The notes below the pieces were generated by a model that did not search any database, was not told the DNA's origin, and was given only the letters and a program-made list of their open reading frames with translations. A stretch of 64,000 nt of DNA from Epiperipatus broadwayi (lineage: Eukaryota > Onychophora > Udeonychophora > Euonychophora > Peripatidae), in assembly GCA_028023455.1 (NCBI GenBank), contig JAQFVV010006231.1, positions 1,567,478 through 1,631,477 of the forward strand, written 5' to 3'. The translations under genes and the position numbers were made by a program. The number at the start of each line of letters is the position of its first letter. Within the stretch, counting starts at the first letter, position 1. Positions 45,650-58,379 of this stretch are shown here, in pieces.

Positions 45650-47275
45650 TTTTAATAATTTGGTAATTTTAACATTTGAATATACATATTATTATTACAT
45701 TTAATACTTTCTTTTTTAACCTTTTAATAGTTTTATTTAGCAATTTTATAAATCTGAACCCAAGTCACAATCATATGGAAGACCACATGACTGGCATTGA
45801 AATGAATAAAATTGTTTATTTCAGTATACTTTTAAACAATTCAAGATAATGACTTAAATTTTAAACATTCAATGATTTAAATTCAACCCCATTTACTTGC
45901 ATAGCTACGTGAATCTAACACAAGGCTAATAATCTTATATTTTAGGAACCTCATTTGTTTGCTGTTTGTGTGCAATTTTGATTTTTTGGACATGATGATA
46001 AATTTGATTATAAGATTATTAAACAGTCAGGTTGAGAAGACAAATGAAGTACATGTTCAGATCAAATATGAATAAAGCTATTCATAATAATAAAAAAGGT
46101 CAAATGTCAACAGAGTAAAACAAAAACACCTTTAATGATGCTAGAAAATTTGAATCAGGAAAATCAAAATAATCATCATCAAAATATAAATCTGAAGTAA
46201 AGTAGTAATTATGAGTGAAGCAACTTTGTGTTAAAATATAAAAAGGGGGTAAAAACACAAGCATCAAACATTATATTATAAAATAGCTGTATAAAAAATA
46301 TGAAAATGATTTATATTTTTTCATTTTATTGTAAAAAAAGTATAAATTCTTTAAGCAAACTATGCAGATGTAATTAGCTGATTTATTCCAACTCATTGTT
46401 TTAATTAAAAGCAGTTAAGAATTTTTGAAAAGCTTAGTTAATTAGGTAACACAATTATTTTATTTTTATTTTTTGTCTAATAAATATAGTTTCTATATTT
46501 AAATATTGATAACAAAATTGTATAATTGCTTTGAATATTTGTTCATTAAATAATGAACTTATTGTCAGAGTTAAAAACAACAGTAATAATTTGTAATTTA
46601 TAGAATAAGTAAGCTATGATTCAAATTGAGGCAGGTAAAGTTGAAAATTTTTTTTTTCAGTCTTGGAATTTTTTTTTCCAGATATCTCACACATGGTCAG
46701 CCTATCTAATCATTCATATTTTATATATATATGAATATCTAACTATTCTTAGCTATATGATAAAACAAGAATGAAAAAATATTAAAACTATCAAAAATGA
46801 GTAATTGGCAAATAGTGACTTTTTTAATGTTTCTCTAATTGAAGTGAAGGCTGAAAACCTCACATTTTTATAATGCTTATATGACAGCCAATCAGATGTA
46901 ATGATGACTATATAGGGAGCTCTTAAAATTGCAACACAAGACAGAGATTTTATAAGAAAAAGGTGGTTCCACTTTTCTCTTTACTTAAATTTATATATAT
47001 ATATAATCCAGTCTGAAGCATTTTGACTTAAGAGTGTGAAGCTTTAATGTTTCTCTAAGAAACTACTAGAATGATTTTTAGTCTGCAGTAGGTTTTTTAA
47101 ATGCTGTTTTATCATTCATCTTTACAGTTAATTATAATAAAATTTCAATAGCAAGAGAAGCTTTCTATATGTTAACAAGAATTACAAACATGTTAATACC
47201 AAAAGCATTTTTGAATTCCAGTTCTGGAGTTCTGATATTTAAACTTTTTATAAACCTCTTGTCTATTAAAGCTCA
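45650..47275. other. AT-rich spacer
   Basis: No gene or element is recognised. The open frame 47169-47399 overlaps the SINE that follows and has no motif. Confidence 0.4.
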
Positions 47276-47279
47276 TCAG

Positions 47280-47430
47280 AACAATAAATCTTTTAAAAAA
47301 GTAATTGAATGGATTTATTGCTTGAAGATAATAAGAAATTCAAGTACTGGAAGTGGCAGAATTGGAATAGATCTGAGGATCTTGCATTCCAGAATCTGAT
47401 ACCTTACCATTGCTCTAAATTATGCAGGGC
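47280..47430 (-). mobile_element. tRNA-related SINE, copy 1
   Basis: On the minus strand it reads AGAGCAATGGTAAGGTATCAG, comparable with a tRNA D-arm/A-box region, then ATTCTGGAATGCAAGATCCT, then a tail with CACTTCCAGTACTTGAATTTC and AAGCAATAAATCCATTCA. The same order occurs at 60.4-60.5 kb, which shows a dispersed family. The internal promoter is degraded. Confidence 0.55.
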
Positions 47431-47434
47431 ATGA

Positions 47435-48340
47435 AGCTTCAGTTATGCATTTGAATTTTTTTTTCTTAATTGATAAACACTCATATTAGATTATTTCTTT
47501 TTTATATTTAAAACATTTTTTAAATAACTAATTACAAGCAATTCATAATTGTTTTCACACAATAGTTCAAACTTTTAGAAAAGATATAGGTCTGTCTGTA
47601 GCTTATATTTAAATATAACCAATTAATTATATTATTGAGCTACATGACTTAAAACCATACTCCCTGTAGAACACAATAGAAACTCACAAGGCTGTTATTT
47701 CAAAACTGTCATACTAAGTTTTTTTAGTTTATTTTTTAATAAACTCATTATTATGTGAATTTAGTAACTTTTTCATTTTATTTATAGGTGATGCTCCATA
47801 TGGTATGTTTAGACAATATCTGTAATTACTTTTTATTGAACTTGAAAAGCAATATTGAAGCTGCTGGATCTAAGTTCGATCCTAGCTTCATGATATCTCA
47901 CATGTAGCTCACTTCAAACCCTAATACTAACCATGAATTTCCAAATGCAATGGGGCTTTATATGTTCAATACATGCTAGTTTCCTAAAAAAAACAAAAAA
48001 ACAATATTATATAAACTAGTTTAATATTTAAACTAATCAATTTCATTAATAAATTCATGATAAAATTATTCATGAAAACACATATATTATAACTGCGTGG
48101 ATTGTGCATATATATTTATAAATATTTAAATATATATATTCATTATAAAGTCTCTTTGCATTGGAATGTTTTATTTTACTTTTAAACAGTTTGTTCAAAT
48201 TTTAGTGATTAAAAGCTACATTTTTTCAATAAGCTTTCAGATTGTCATTGCCCAAAAACAGTGGGGAATTTTTATTAATTAGCAAAAAGATAATAATTTA
48301 AAATGTAAGGATGGTTCCTAATTAAAATCGTTTTTCAGAT
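47435..48340. other. AT-rich spacer with one B-box-like site
   Basis: TAAGTTCGATCCTAG at 47872-47886 matches a tRNA/SINE B-box (GTTCGATCC) exactly, but no A-box at the right distance is visible. The rest shows nothing recognisable. Confidence 0.35.
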
Positions 48341-48345
48341 TTATA

Positions 48346-48373
48346 AATTCATTTTCTAATTAGAAAATGAATT
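48346..48373. repeat. Perfect 28-bp palindrome
   Basis: AATTCATTTTCTAA is followed immediately by its exact reverse complement, with no loop. This could be a protein-binding dyad or a cruciform. No gene context to choose between them. Confidence 0.85.
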
Positions 48374-48480
48374 CACAGTTAATGAGTTTGAAAGCTTTAT
48401 CGAGGGAATGTATCTAAAATCAATTAGTAAAAATTTGTAACTTTGATAATGCAAGAAGCTTTAGCCTGAAGGCATCTAGA

Positions 48481-48560
48481 GTCGGAATAGGCGGGAAACC
48501 AGAGGACGGTATAAATAGCCCGGAAAAGTTTGGAGAAAAAGAAGCCATATTTGTTTTGAA
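48481..48560 (+). promoter_or_regulatory. Core-promoter-like patch with TATAAATA
   Basis: TATAAATA at 48510-48517 sits in unusually GC-rich surroundings for this window (GGCGGGAAACCAGAGGACGG before, GCCCGG after). This is what a pol II core promoter or an LTR promoter looks like. A start near 48540 would be expected. Sequence to about 48900 stays less AT-rich than average. It includes a 27-codon frame beginning MYIKEQAMEGW (48809-48892) that I cannot identify. A solo LTR is a good alternative, but no termini are visible. Confidence 0.4.
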
Positions 48561-49835
48561 ATAAGTGCTACTAGAAGCTATGTGCATCTTAAATTATGAA
48601 TCTATATAGTGTCTCCATCATGGTGAGGGGCTAATTTCAGGGAATCTGACTGCTGGGCCCGATGTCCCCAGAAGATCTTCAATGTAGCTGCTAAACTAAA
48701 CTTTTTTCACACCAATCGTGCTGCCCAAAACCTGAAAGAGTCAATCAAAATGCTATTCAAATAAGTGAAAATGCATGCTTACGTTTCAACCAAATCAGAC
48801 TCTACCATGTACATTAAGGAACAAGCCATGGAAGGATGGGTAAAATCTTTCCTTTTGAACCGCAACTTTCTGGCCAGTTCTGAACTTTAAGTTAAAACAC
48901 CTTTTAAGCTATCTACTGTAAAATTTTCTTTTTAATGCTATGTAGTAATTCTCTATCTTAATCTCTAGTCTTTAAAATTAGTATTATGTTAACTTTCTTT
49001 TTTTCTTACGATGGCGGTTCATTTATCTAACATTGTTATGTATTTGCTAGATGATTATTAATATAATTTATTTTTGATTATATGCCAATAATAGCTTCAA
49101 CTTGATAATAATCCCTTTCGTTAAACTTGTCTCATGAAAATAATATAACATTAAGTTTTATCGTAATTCTTTCCCACTAGAACAAATTTAATACAGTTCT
49201 ATTAATTATCGAGTTGAAGGATTTATTAAATGTTGCTATTTTTACTAATGGATGATCATGACTATTGGCCATTTCCTAACCTATGCTCCCGGCTACTTTA
49301 TTGGGTTCCTAATATTTATTTATTCACATTAATGATGTTAAAATGTTTTAATAAATGTCGATAAAGAAAAGTAAATGAATATATTCTAATTCAAATTGTA
49401 TACTTTCTATTAATATTCAGGGAGGGCATGATATTTAGAATATAATTCATATAATTTTATAATTGCATTAAGTACTTTTTAGTTAAAGCTCATTTGAATT
49501 TAATTCAACATGATCAGGTCATCACGTAGAGCATTCTTTATATAAATATGGGTTTTATTACTTCAACACAATGACTATCAAGTCATCATTTTTCGAACAT
49601 TGCTGACGCGAGCCATCTCATGCTTCGTAAGCTTGTCATAAGTGATACTATTGTTACTTTAATTACCAAGAAAAAAAACCACTTCCTCACTTGCTCATTA
49701 GTATTTTGGAACACCAAAGGTTCGAGGCTATGACCCAGTCTGGCTTTCCCTGTGTTCCACGTCTCCTTGGTAGGGCAGAAAGACTTGTAAAACACAAGCC
49801 ACCCTCCTACTCAAATCATCGACAAGCTGTTATCT
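48561..49835. other. Mixed-complexity stretch, no gene assigned
   Basis: 48561-48900 may be transcribed sequence downstream of the TATA patch. The minus-strand frame 49795-49586 (with FCPTKETWNTGKARLGHSLEPLVF) lies in a less AT-rich patch but matches nothing I know. Confidence 0.3.
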
Positions 49836-49839
49836 TTCA

Positions 49840-50110
49840 TATTCATTTTTATAGCTCATAAGACATCAGTACCATTTACTTCTCAGTTCCAGTAAAGCCC
49901 ACTCTCATGCTCATAATGTACCGGTCAAAACATGTTTATCCATCTAACATGAGCTGGAACTCACAAAATGTACTTCAAACCCAGTCAAAATGAGATTTAG
50001 GTCATGGACCAGCTTGGATTCAAACCCACTCTCTAAGCTCCAGATCTAACACCTAATGAATAACATAATAGTGATGGCACATGAGAATTAATTTTAATCC
50101 GGCTGACTAG
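49840..50110 (-). mobile_element. Possible tRNA-derived SINE
   Basis: Minus strand: TTAGGTGTTAGATCTGGAG followed by AGTGGGTTTGAATCCAAG contains a B-box-like GGTTTGAATCC. A second GGGTTTGAAGTAC lies downstream. A related arrangement with GGGTTTGAATCC occurs at about 55.4 kb on the plus strand. Family membership is tentative. Confidence 0.4.
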
Positions 50111-50389
50111 CAAAGCTGAGCAAAACAATGAGACATCTATTAACTATGACTAAACTAAAATATATATATAAGCATGGCTGTAATATGTGGAAGTGGAGAA
50201 AAAGGAATTTGAACTACTCAAATAAGTTAGACAATAAAAATATAGTTTAATGTAATGACAAATTATTTACATAATGACTTAATTATATACATTAGTGTGT
50301 GCGTGAATGAGCAAGCAGTAGATGATTACATAGTGTCATTCATGCTATTATTTTTCATATGTTATTTTTTAGCTAAATAATATATTATA

Positions 50390-50785
50390 AATAAGCATAC
50401 ATCTTTGGTGAGTCTAGTATTAAGATGCCAATCAACTATTAGAGAGAATTACATAATATTGTCATTAACACTTTGATTTACGGTTCTGAAACATGGCAAC
50501 TTAACATTATAACTTTGGGGAGCGTTCTGAGATTCATTACAGATATAAATACAAACTATTTTCCTGCTATTACAGTCATGAAAATAAATAAAATACATTT
50601 GGAAAACATGTTTAATCATATGACAAAAATATTTAATGAAAATTCTCTTAATTAGTGCTGGTAAGAAGAATGCTTTATTTTCCCCAAGGCATACTAGATA
50701 CTCTTAAATACAGAAATAAGTTACGATGGTGGGATTGTATAAGACTGAAATAAATTTAATTAATAAAACTAGTAGTAATTGGCAT
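50390..50785 (+). pseudogene. Non-LTR retrotransposon tail relic
   Basis: VINTLIYGSETWQLN (50462-50506) is the conserved 'LLYGSETW' block just after the RT thumb in RTE/CR1-like LINEs. Later, RMLYFPQGILD and LRWWDCI (50660-50735) recall the GHxxRMxxxRxPK and W-R-D-x-I tail. The frame changes at least twice. 5'-truncated. Confidence 0.6.
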
Positions 50786-50859
50786 TTATATGTATAAATT
50801 TTGAGCAGAGCACAATTTTAATATTAGAGCATTAAAACTGGGTCATGAAGCAAAAGTAA

Positions 50860-51320
50860 TACAAAGAAGTTTGCAGTGCTTACATAATGGCCTAAAAATA
50901 ACAGGAAAAGTCGTGCTTCTAGACGAAAAAATGAAGTGGATAGGCATGCCGTGGACATCAGCCGACATGCAGGCCTTTTTGTACGAAGAAAGTGGATGGG
51001 CGTAGCATGTGCCAGACTTCGGGATCACTGCCAGAGGCCTTTTATACAAAGAAGTGATATGCATAGCATGTGCCAAAAGAAGTTTGCAGTGCTGACATAA
51101 TGGCCTAAAAATAACAGGAAAAGTCATGCTTCTAGATGAAAAAACGAAGTGAATAGGCATGCCGTGGACATCAGCCGACAGGCAGGCCTTTTTGTACGAA
51201 GAAAGTGGATGGGCATAGCATATGCCAGATTTAGGGATCACTGCCAGAGACATTTTTTACGAAGAAGTGATATGCATAGCATGTGCCAAACTTACGGGAT
51301 CACCGCCAGAGGCATTTTAT
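50860..51320. repeat. 213-bp tandem duplication containing a 60-bp minisatellite
   Basis: AGTTTGCAGTGCT begins two long units at 50868 and 51081 (period 213 bp, a multiple of three). Within them a shorter motif recurs (TACGAAGAAAGTGGATGGGC, GTAGCATGTGCCA, GGGATCACTGCCAGAGGC) roughly every 60 bp, four or five times. The block is much richer in G, C and CpG than its flanks. A minus-strand frame stays open for 136 codons (51253-50843) as two near-identical 71-residue repeats. With no motif, no flanking gene and a satellite-like base, I read it as incidental. Confidence 0.75.
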
Positions 51321-51339
51321 ACGGAATAAGTAGATATAA

Positions 51340-54300
51340 TGAGAAATCTATAGGTTCGATCTTGTCGTAACCCCCAGATTAGAAGCACATATATATAAAC
51401 GCAAAGATAAGGCCAAGTGTCAGTAATGCAATATGGATATCACTAATGACATGAAATATAATTTACTGCTTTAAAAATAAATGACCCTTGTTTGAATACT
51501 ATAATTTATATAAATAACATGCTATGCCACTATAATATATATAGAGAGAAGATTTCATTTAATAAAATATACATGATGATTTTATTTAGTAAATGAAACA
51601 TTAAGATTTACCCCATCCCTTTTCTGCTATTTTTAAATAAATCAATCCCACCTTCGTTGATTTTATAATAACGGAAATATTTAAATACTGTATTTGATAT
51701 TTTAAGAGTATGGAACAATAAAATAAAAACTAGCAGTTATATATAGAAAACAAATAATAAGTCACCCTCTCATAATTGAATAAATTATATTTTAAAATAA
51801 ATAAGGTATCAAAGCGTTAATTAGCTTGAGTTCTGGATTCTCCCCAGGTAGAAAATCCAGAGTTAAACAAATATATTTTTATCATAAATACAATATTGAC
51901 TTGAAAAACAATCTGGCAGTATGTTAATTAATAATGTGTTGTTTTAAATGGACGTTAAAAACCTTAATTCATGAAGGTTTACTTAAAAAGAAGAAAAGAT
52001 TTTATAAAATTCAACTCATCAGATTGTTTGAGATTGGCAAATTAATAACTAAAATAGACATATAAATTCAAGTAATAAATAAATGACTGCACCAAAATTA
52101 AAGAAAGTTAGAGCATATGATATAGGATTAAATTTATGAAAATCATTTAAAAGCAAATTACATTTACATATTTAAATATCAAAAAAAGGTAAAGTTAAGT
52201 AACACATTAGAAGAAATCTTTATAGATGAGTTAGGCTAAATTTAGTTTGACGTGATGGCTTGAAAAGTTACCTTGCAATTTTAAGAGTCCAATTTAGTAG
52301 TGCACATTCATGGCAATTGAAATGCAAGTTCTCCTGTGGCAGCAAGCTTCTATTAGCACACTGAAGTTCTTAGGTCGGGCTTTTCACTCTTGGGCAGCAG
52401 GATGGTACGGCCGTGGAAGATGATGACCCAACAGGGCCAAGAAGTAATGGATTTACTGCTACATTATTTAAGTTTCAATCGATGTGTAATATGTTTACAA
52501 TCAGTTCTCTCAATAGTAGCTAATCTATCTTGTCTCTCAAAATTCAGCCATTTTATACTTTTTCTTTATCGGTTGTTTTTGAAGATGCAACAGTAAGATA
52601 ACATCCAAAAATAAATTCAAATCTATTTCCATATTAGAAATAGATTTGACAACATGTTTATAACAAAAGTATCTTTAATCTTAATCCCCTTTTAAGTAAA
52701 ACTTTAATTAAAAATACCTACCCCAGATTAAAACAATAGTGCTTCCAACCTCTTTAATTATTTTTAGACAATTACTGTAGCATCTTCCATATTGGATTTT
52801 ACAAAATATACAGTTTAAAAGAAAAAAAAACAAGCAATTTAAAAAGAAAAAGTTTTAAAAAATGATGTATAATAAAATATTTAAAACATCAATCTTTTGT
52901 TAGTAATTTTGCTCCTATATATATTGTACCAGGTTCGAATATGTGGTTGATCAAAACACCGGTCTCTTAGGCAGAGAAGAACATACTCGGAGAATATGTA
53001 TGCCCAAACAATAGCTATAAAATATATAAGTAGTGTTACATTTTCAGGACATAGCTTCTCGGCTGTTGAGTTCAACACCACGTTCAAAGCACTTTTTTTT
53101 GTTTGTGTATAAACACTGGCACCAGTTAATTATCCAAGAATGAATAAATAAAGCATTTTGAGCAATGGCCACTAACTCAATGCCTAAATATCCTCGACTA
53201 GCTCAGTTGTTTACATAATTAGTGGTGAAAAGAATTGATAAAAGATTTGTAAAAGAATTGATAAAAAGAATTGACCGACAAATAGAGTTTAAGTTTTAAG
53301 ACAATTTATTAACTAACATTAATTTACTAAATTTAAACATCTTTATAATTTTTTAACTAATATAACACACGCACATTTTAAATTAACACACTATAATATA
53401 TATCTTATGAAAAAGCATAAATAATGTTTGACGTTTATAAAATCATATAGCATTCACAAACACACACATCAATAGTTCATTTTATGCATGATTATAGAGT
53501 TCAAATTACTTGTCTCTGGAGGCTTTACGAATTAATGCAATGGCTATTATGGTATAAACGAAAATAAGTAAATGTTTTACCTAGGATTTTGAACATAGAT
53601 TTAGAACTTTGTTTTCTTCTTGTTTGCTACTTCCATTATGAATACTTCCAGCCGGCTGGGACATTTCCTTGATGAGTTTTCTTATTATTCACAATTATTA
53701 CTATTGGAGACAATTAGATACTGATGGAGATTTTCTAAGTTGTTACGCTGACATTATTTCACGGGCAGATATTGCTGATCTTATTTGACTAAGGCTGGAG
53801 AAAGACGTGTGTTCCCAAAAGCTGCTCAGCACTGCATTTTGTTTCTGGATACAATTAACTCAACTGATTGTTCTTTCTTGACTTAACTGACTCAATTAAT
53901 TTCTGAACTGATTGTCCGATAAAATTTTTATTATTTATACCTGCGAAGTGTTTTTTTTTTATATCCTCCGGCAATATCTGTTGTCGAAATCCATTGATAA
54001 TCCTTTGACAATGTGTTTTGGAAGATTGTTTAATTAGTAATAGCCATGCAAAACGTGTTGTTTTATATTTTAATTAATAGCCATTGCTGTGTTTTTTAAT
54101 GTCAACTTCCATTTATTTTTTAATATTTATTTAATATGCATACATTTATTCTTATTTACAATCGCACATATATACGCACATATATAACTAGTTTTAAGAT
54201 TACTTTTCTTTAATTCAAATGAAAAGAGATTTGTATTTTTTTAAACTTTAAATTATATTTTATGAGTACTAATAAGAAAAACTCTTTATTTCCTTTTATA

Positions 54301-55240
54301 AAACTTTTAGTTTAACTTTTCTAACCAAAACTCCCCCTCCCCCCCTTTTAATCAATTATTTTCTAACTTTTATTTCAAAAACTAAGGATAGAAAACTATT
54401 TGACTCTTATCTTTTTCAAAAACAAACTGTAATAAACTCTTCAACATTTAATTTTACATTTTTCTTTTACAAAAGATTTTTTAATAATTTTTTTTTAGAT
54501 AAATGATTGTGTGCCAAATTCAATATTGGTACAATATATATATATATTTGAGCCACACCTATGTATTTTAATAAAAAGAATTAATAATCATAAAATTAAT
54601 AATAATAAAAATGTTAATTTAAAAGTTAAAATTTTATAATTTAGGTGCGCATCTCAAATGTATACATAAAATATATATACACGACAAAAGGAACGGGATG
54701 GGAAATAGGGTTTGAATAAAAGTTAGTGATGGAAACATGAAGCTCAATCTTAAGCTAAGATTGACTGCTTCAGTAAATCATGATGAATTGATTTTATTAA
54801 AGTCTAACAAATTCATATTCATTTATAATTAAGTAAGTTTTCTATTAAATATTAAAGTTATGCCCTAAATACTTATCTTGCTTTTTGTGAATTGATTTAT
54901 GAATGTGAAAATGAATCTCACATTCTTTCTTTTAGAATTAGAATAATAATTTCTATTAAAGCCAAACATGTATAATCCTCCTATAATATTGCATAATAGT
55001 CATTGGCATATAATAATGACTGCCATTCTTATTGTAAATTATAAATTCCATTTTAAAAACTAGAGGTAATCTATATAATCTTAATTATAAAAGTTGAACA
55101 AATATTTATTATTATTAAACATTTTATTAACACATTTGGTTTTTAACTTTCTCTATTATTCAATGATTATTTTAATATTAATGCTCACTATCTGTATTGG
55201 CAACCCAAACATACATATATGAGTTGACTTATAAATATCC
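51340..55240. other. AT-rich spacer with moderate-complexity patches
   Basis: No gene is supported. 52240-52500 and 53490-54020 are less AT-rich and contain CpGs, and could be decayed LTR sequence. A small perfect hairpin (TCAAATCTATTTC with its complement, 7-base loop) is near 52619-52651. Poly-C occurs near 54335. Confidence 0.35.
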
Positions 55241-55249
55241 TTAGTTATT

Positions 55250-55520
55250 TTATTATATGTTCGTAGAGTCAGATCAGGGGTTTCAAATCATCATTATCCA
55301 TTGAGCTAGTTTTTTGGCATATAGTCATGTACCGTCAACATATGTCATCCATTGATTTGATCTGAGCTCGTGTTGGGTTTGAATTCAGTTTGATCTGGAG
55401 TAAAATCTTTGGTTAGACTGGGTTTGAATCCGACTTTGAGTTTAGATTCTTGTTGGAATGTTTTGTCTGGTACAATATCTAATCATTGATTTATCTGAAC
55501 ACATTTAAACTGTTCCACCT
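55250..55520 (+). repeat. Possible SINE-like segment with repeated GGGTTTGAA
   Basis: TTGGGTTTGAATTCAG (55374) and CTGGGTTTGAATCCGAC (55419) are B-box-like and spaced 45 bp apart. This partly resembles the 49.84-50.11 kb segment. No clear A-box or tail. Confidence 0.3.
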
Positions 55521-55524
55521 TATA

Positions 55525-58305
55525 TGAATACATTCCAACAAAAACTAGTTATAATTAATACTGTTTGAAAATATGTCAAGACAATACATCATTATTCACT
55601 GTGCATTGAATGACTGGTCAAAATAAAATATTATATAATCTTTAATATTCTATTTATATAGTTATATTTACATGTTCTAAAGCCTTCACAAAAAGAAACC
55701 ATTTCATTTTTTGTTACATTATTATCAAGTGAAATGCACACAAGAACATATATATATGATGTAGGCTCATTTTTATGGGACATATTTGTATGACAACATG
55801 AAAGATATACCTGAATCAAGTATTTAACTAAATACATGATATATTAAAATGTTATTTGAATTGTATAAATGTTTATTACACAATTGATGTTTGTTCTGGT
55901 TATATTTGCTGAACATGTTTTTATAAATTTACAGAATTAATTGATTAGAAGGATCAAAGAAGTATTTAAATTTGTTTTCAAATAGTTGAAAACATCTAAT
56001 TAATTGGGTGTCAGTTTATATATAAATGGGGTGAAGTTTAAAAAATATATATTATGATTATTATTCTAAATTTAGAATTGAAATATCTGTTGAAAGAGGA
56101 GCAATAGCTGAAAATGGTAAGCAGTAAAGTTTATAGTCTTGAAGGGAGCAGCATCTGGAAGAAAGGATCTCAGACAATCACAATATATAAATAATTTTGA
56201 TTTGATGATAATCTGTTTATAAATTTGTTGACTTAGCCTCTCCCAAATGTATCAGCATTATGTTAATGATAAATGTGATGAATCATTTTAATTATCTTAA
56301 AAAACAAAACAAAATGATAAACAAGCATGCTATGATTTCTTTTTGTTAGGCAAAAGAAGAAAAAAGTATTTAAAATTTTGATCCAATGAGAGCATTTAAA
56401 AAAAGAAAACAAATTTTGAAATAATGTAAATATTTATATATATTTTTAGGTCCAATATTCTATGCTGATAGAAAACAATCATTGTTTAAGAATTGTATGG
56501 ATTTGTAGCGAAAATTAAAATATAGAAGAATTATGAAGATTTGATTAAAAGAATTCCTTTGAATATTTTATAATTTAACTTCATTATTCATTTACAAAAA
56601 GACATTTTTCTATGTCATTTTATTATATTTAAGGTAGTTACATTTCCTTAAACTTTGGTGTACTATTTCTCTTAGTAATCAGGTAGAAATTTTTTTTACC
56701 CCAAAATTTAGGCAAAGATACATTTACAGAAACACTATGAAGCCTGATTTTATTATTAGCTATGACAATCTCCCCAGACATGGTAGTAATTATTAGAGTT
56801 GGATTGATTTCCCAACATGATGATTCACATTATGCATTTTTAGTCTATAGTTGGTTTTCATTATTATTATTATTTAGCCCATTTTCTTACTTTGTTTTTG
56901 GCTGGGTGTTTTATATATATATTTAATTTCCAATGATATATGTTAATGGGAAGTGAATGTATTTAACAGTTTAATGAATTTATAATGAGTTAGTATACAA
57001 GACTTATGAAAAATAAATTAATAGAATTCAATTTGACTTCCAAAATTTTAACATTTATCATTCATTTAAAAAATTGTCTTGGTTTAATATGTTTAATAAT
57101 CGGATTATTTTTTTTTTTTTTAAACTTGACATCTAATTAATTGGATGTTTTCAATCAAACTTGTTTAAAAACAAAGCATTTAATTGGGTTTTTCTCGTTA
57201 ATTACCTCTCTAATATATATAAAGTTTGATCTTAATTATATATGGTTATATATATGGTTCTTATCAAATAATTCTTTTAATTTCTTAAGTCTATTAACCT
57301 ATATGAATTATTGTGTTAAATTTTATCTTTACAGAGATTAAAAAGGGGAAAATATTTCTTGTATAGTAAAAAAAAATTTTTTTTTCAAATATTTAAAAAA
57401 AATTTCAACATAAAACATATTTAATACAATATTCTCTTGTATTTATAACTTGCTGCAGATGCTGTAATTCATCAATAGTATTTAATCATATAATGTTCAT
57501 TATTGAAAGCTTACATGTATACAGTATGTAAATATACTTACGATATAATTTTATTTTTAAACAGCATATATAAAATATCAGTAAATATAACTAACAAAAA
57601 TATATAAACTACAATTAGCAATTAGTAAATGAAAGGTTGACTTATTCATTAAATAGAAAATTCAAGCTACTCTAATGATAAGATTACATCAATTGAATTA
57701 TGAACTAAAAATTTCAATTTTAGAAAATTAGTTTTTTTTTTTATGAATTTTCAGTTAAATCTTTTGTGTGATTGCAAAGCAAACACATTTTTATCACACA
57801 CACACATATATATATGCTCTTGTTTGCATATAATTTTTTAGATAAAAATATATATATTCAAAATAACAGAACATTACATATATATATACCACACATATTT
57901 AATAGTTTAATAGTTACATATATTCAAAGATAAAATGATTTGTTTTTGTGATGACTAATATTGGCTAAATGACATATAGATGTAAATATGTAAATGTAAT
58001 ATTTAATATAAAATAATGTTTCTTTAGTTTGTCATTTAATGCATAATGAATGACGCTACATTGTTTCACATGAACAAACAATGTTGTTTTTTTGTCATGT
58101 ACGTTTATATATAAAAAGAAATAATGTAAACATGCACTTACAAATCTTTTGACGTTAGACATACAACAATTATATGTTTATATCTAAAATAACAAATACC
58201 TAAAGTTATTTTTAATATAGCATACAAAGATCTTATTCATATTTTATAAATTGCAGTGGGAAATAAGATGTTTAACTTATATAAAAGCTAACTTAATAAA
58301 AGTAA
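55525..58305. other. AT-rich spacer
   Basis: No gene or element is recognised. It includes (AT)n at several points and poly-T runs. Confidence 0.4.
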
Positions 58306-58309
58306 AACT

Positions 58310-58378
58310 ATAAAAGCCTAGAACTGCGGTTTTGGAGCTATCTCTTCTTCAGTTTTTATTATGCTCTAGAAAGAGTTT
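58310..58378 (-). ncRNA. Hammerhead-like motif, weak
   Basis: Minus strand: CTGAAGA (58352-58346), AGAGATAGCTC, CAAAACCGCAG, then TTCTAGG, with CTAGAG upstream. It fits CUGANGA, a short stem II, and GAAA with G12 changed to A. The distal CTAGA/TCTAG pairing would form part of stem I, but the proximal helix is poor. It could be another PLE-linked ribozyme relic or chance. Confidence 0.3.
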
Positions 58379-58379
58379 T

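Noticed and set aside
50843-51253. 136-codon minus-strand open frame with two near-identical halves as a gene
   Set aside because: It is open because a 213-bp tandem unit is a multiple of three. No start context, motif or neighbouring exon, and the base is a 60-bp minisatellite.
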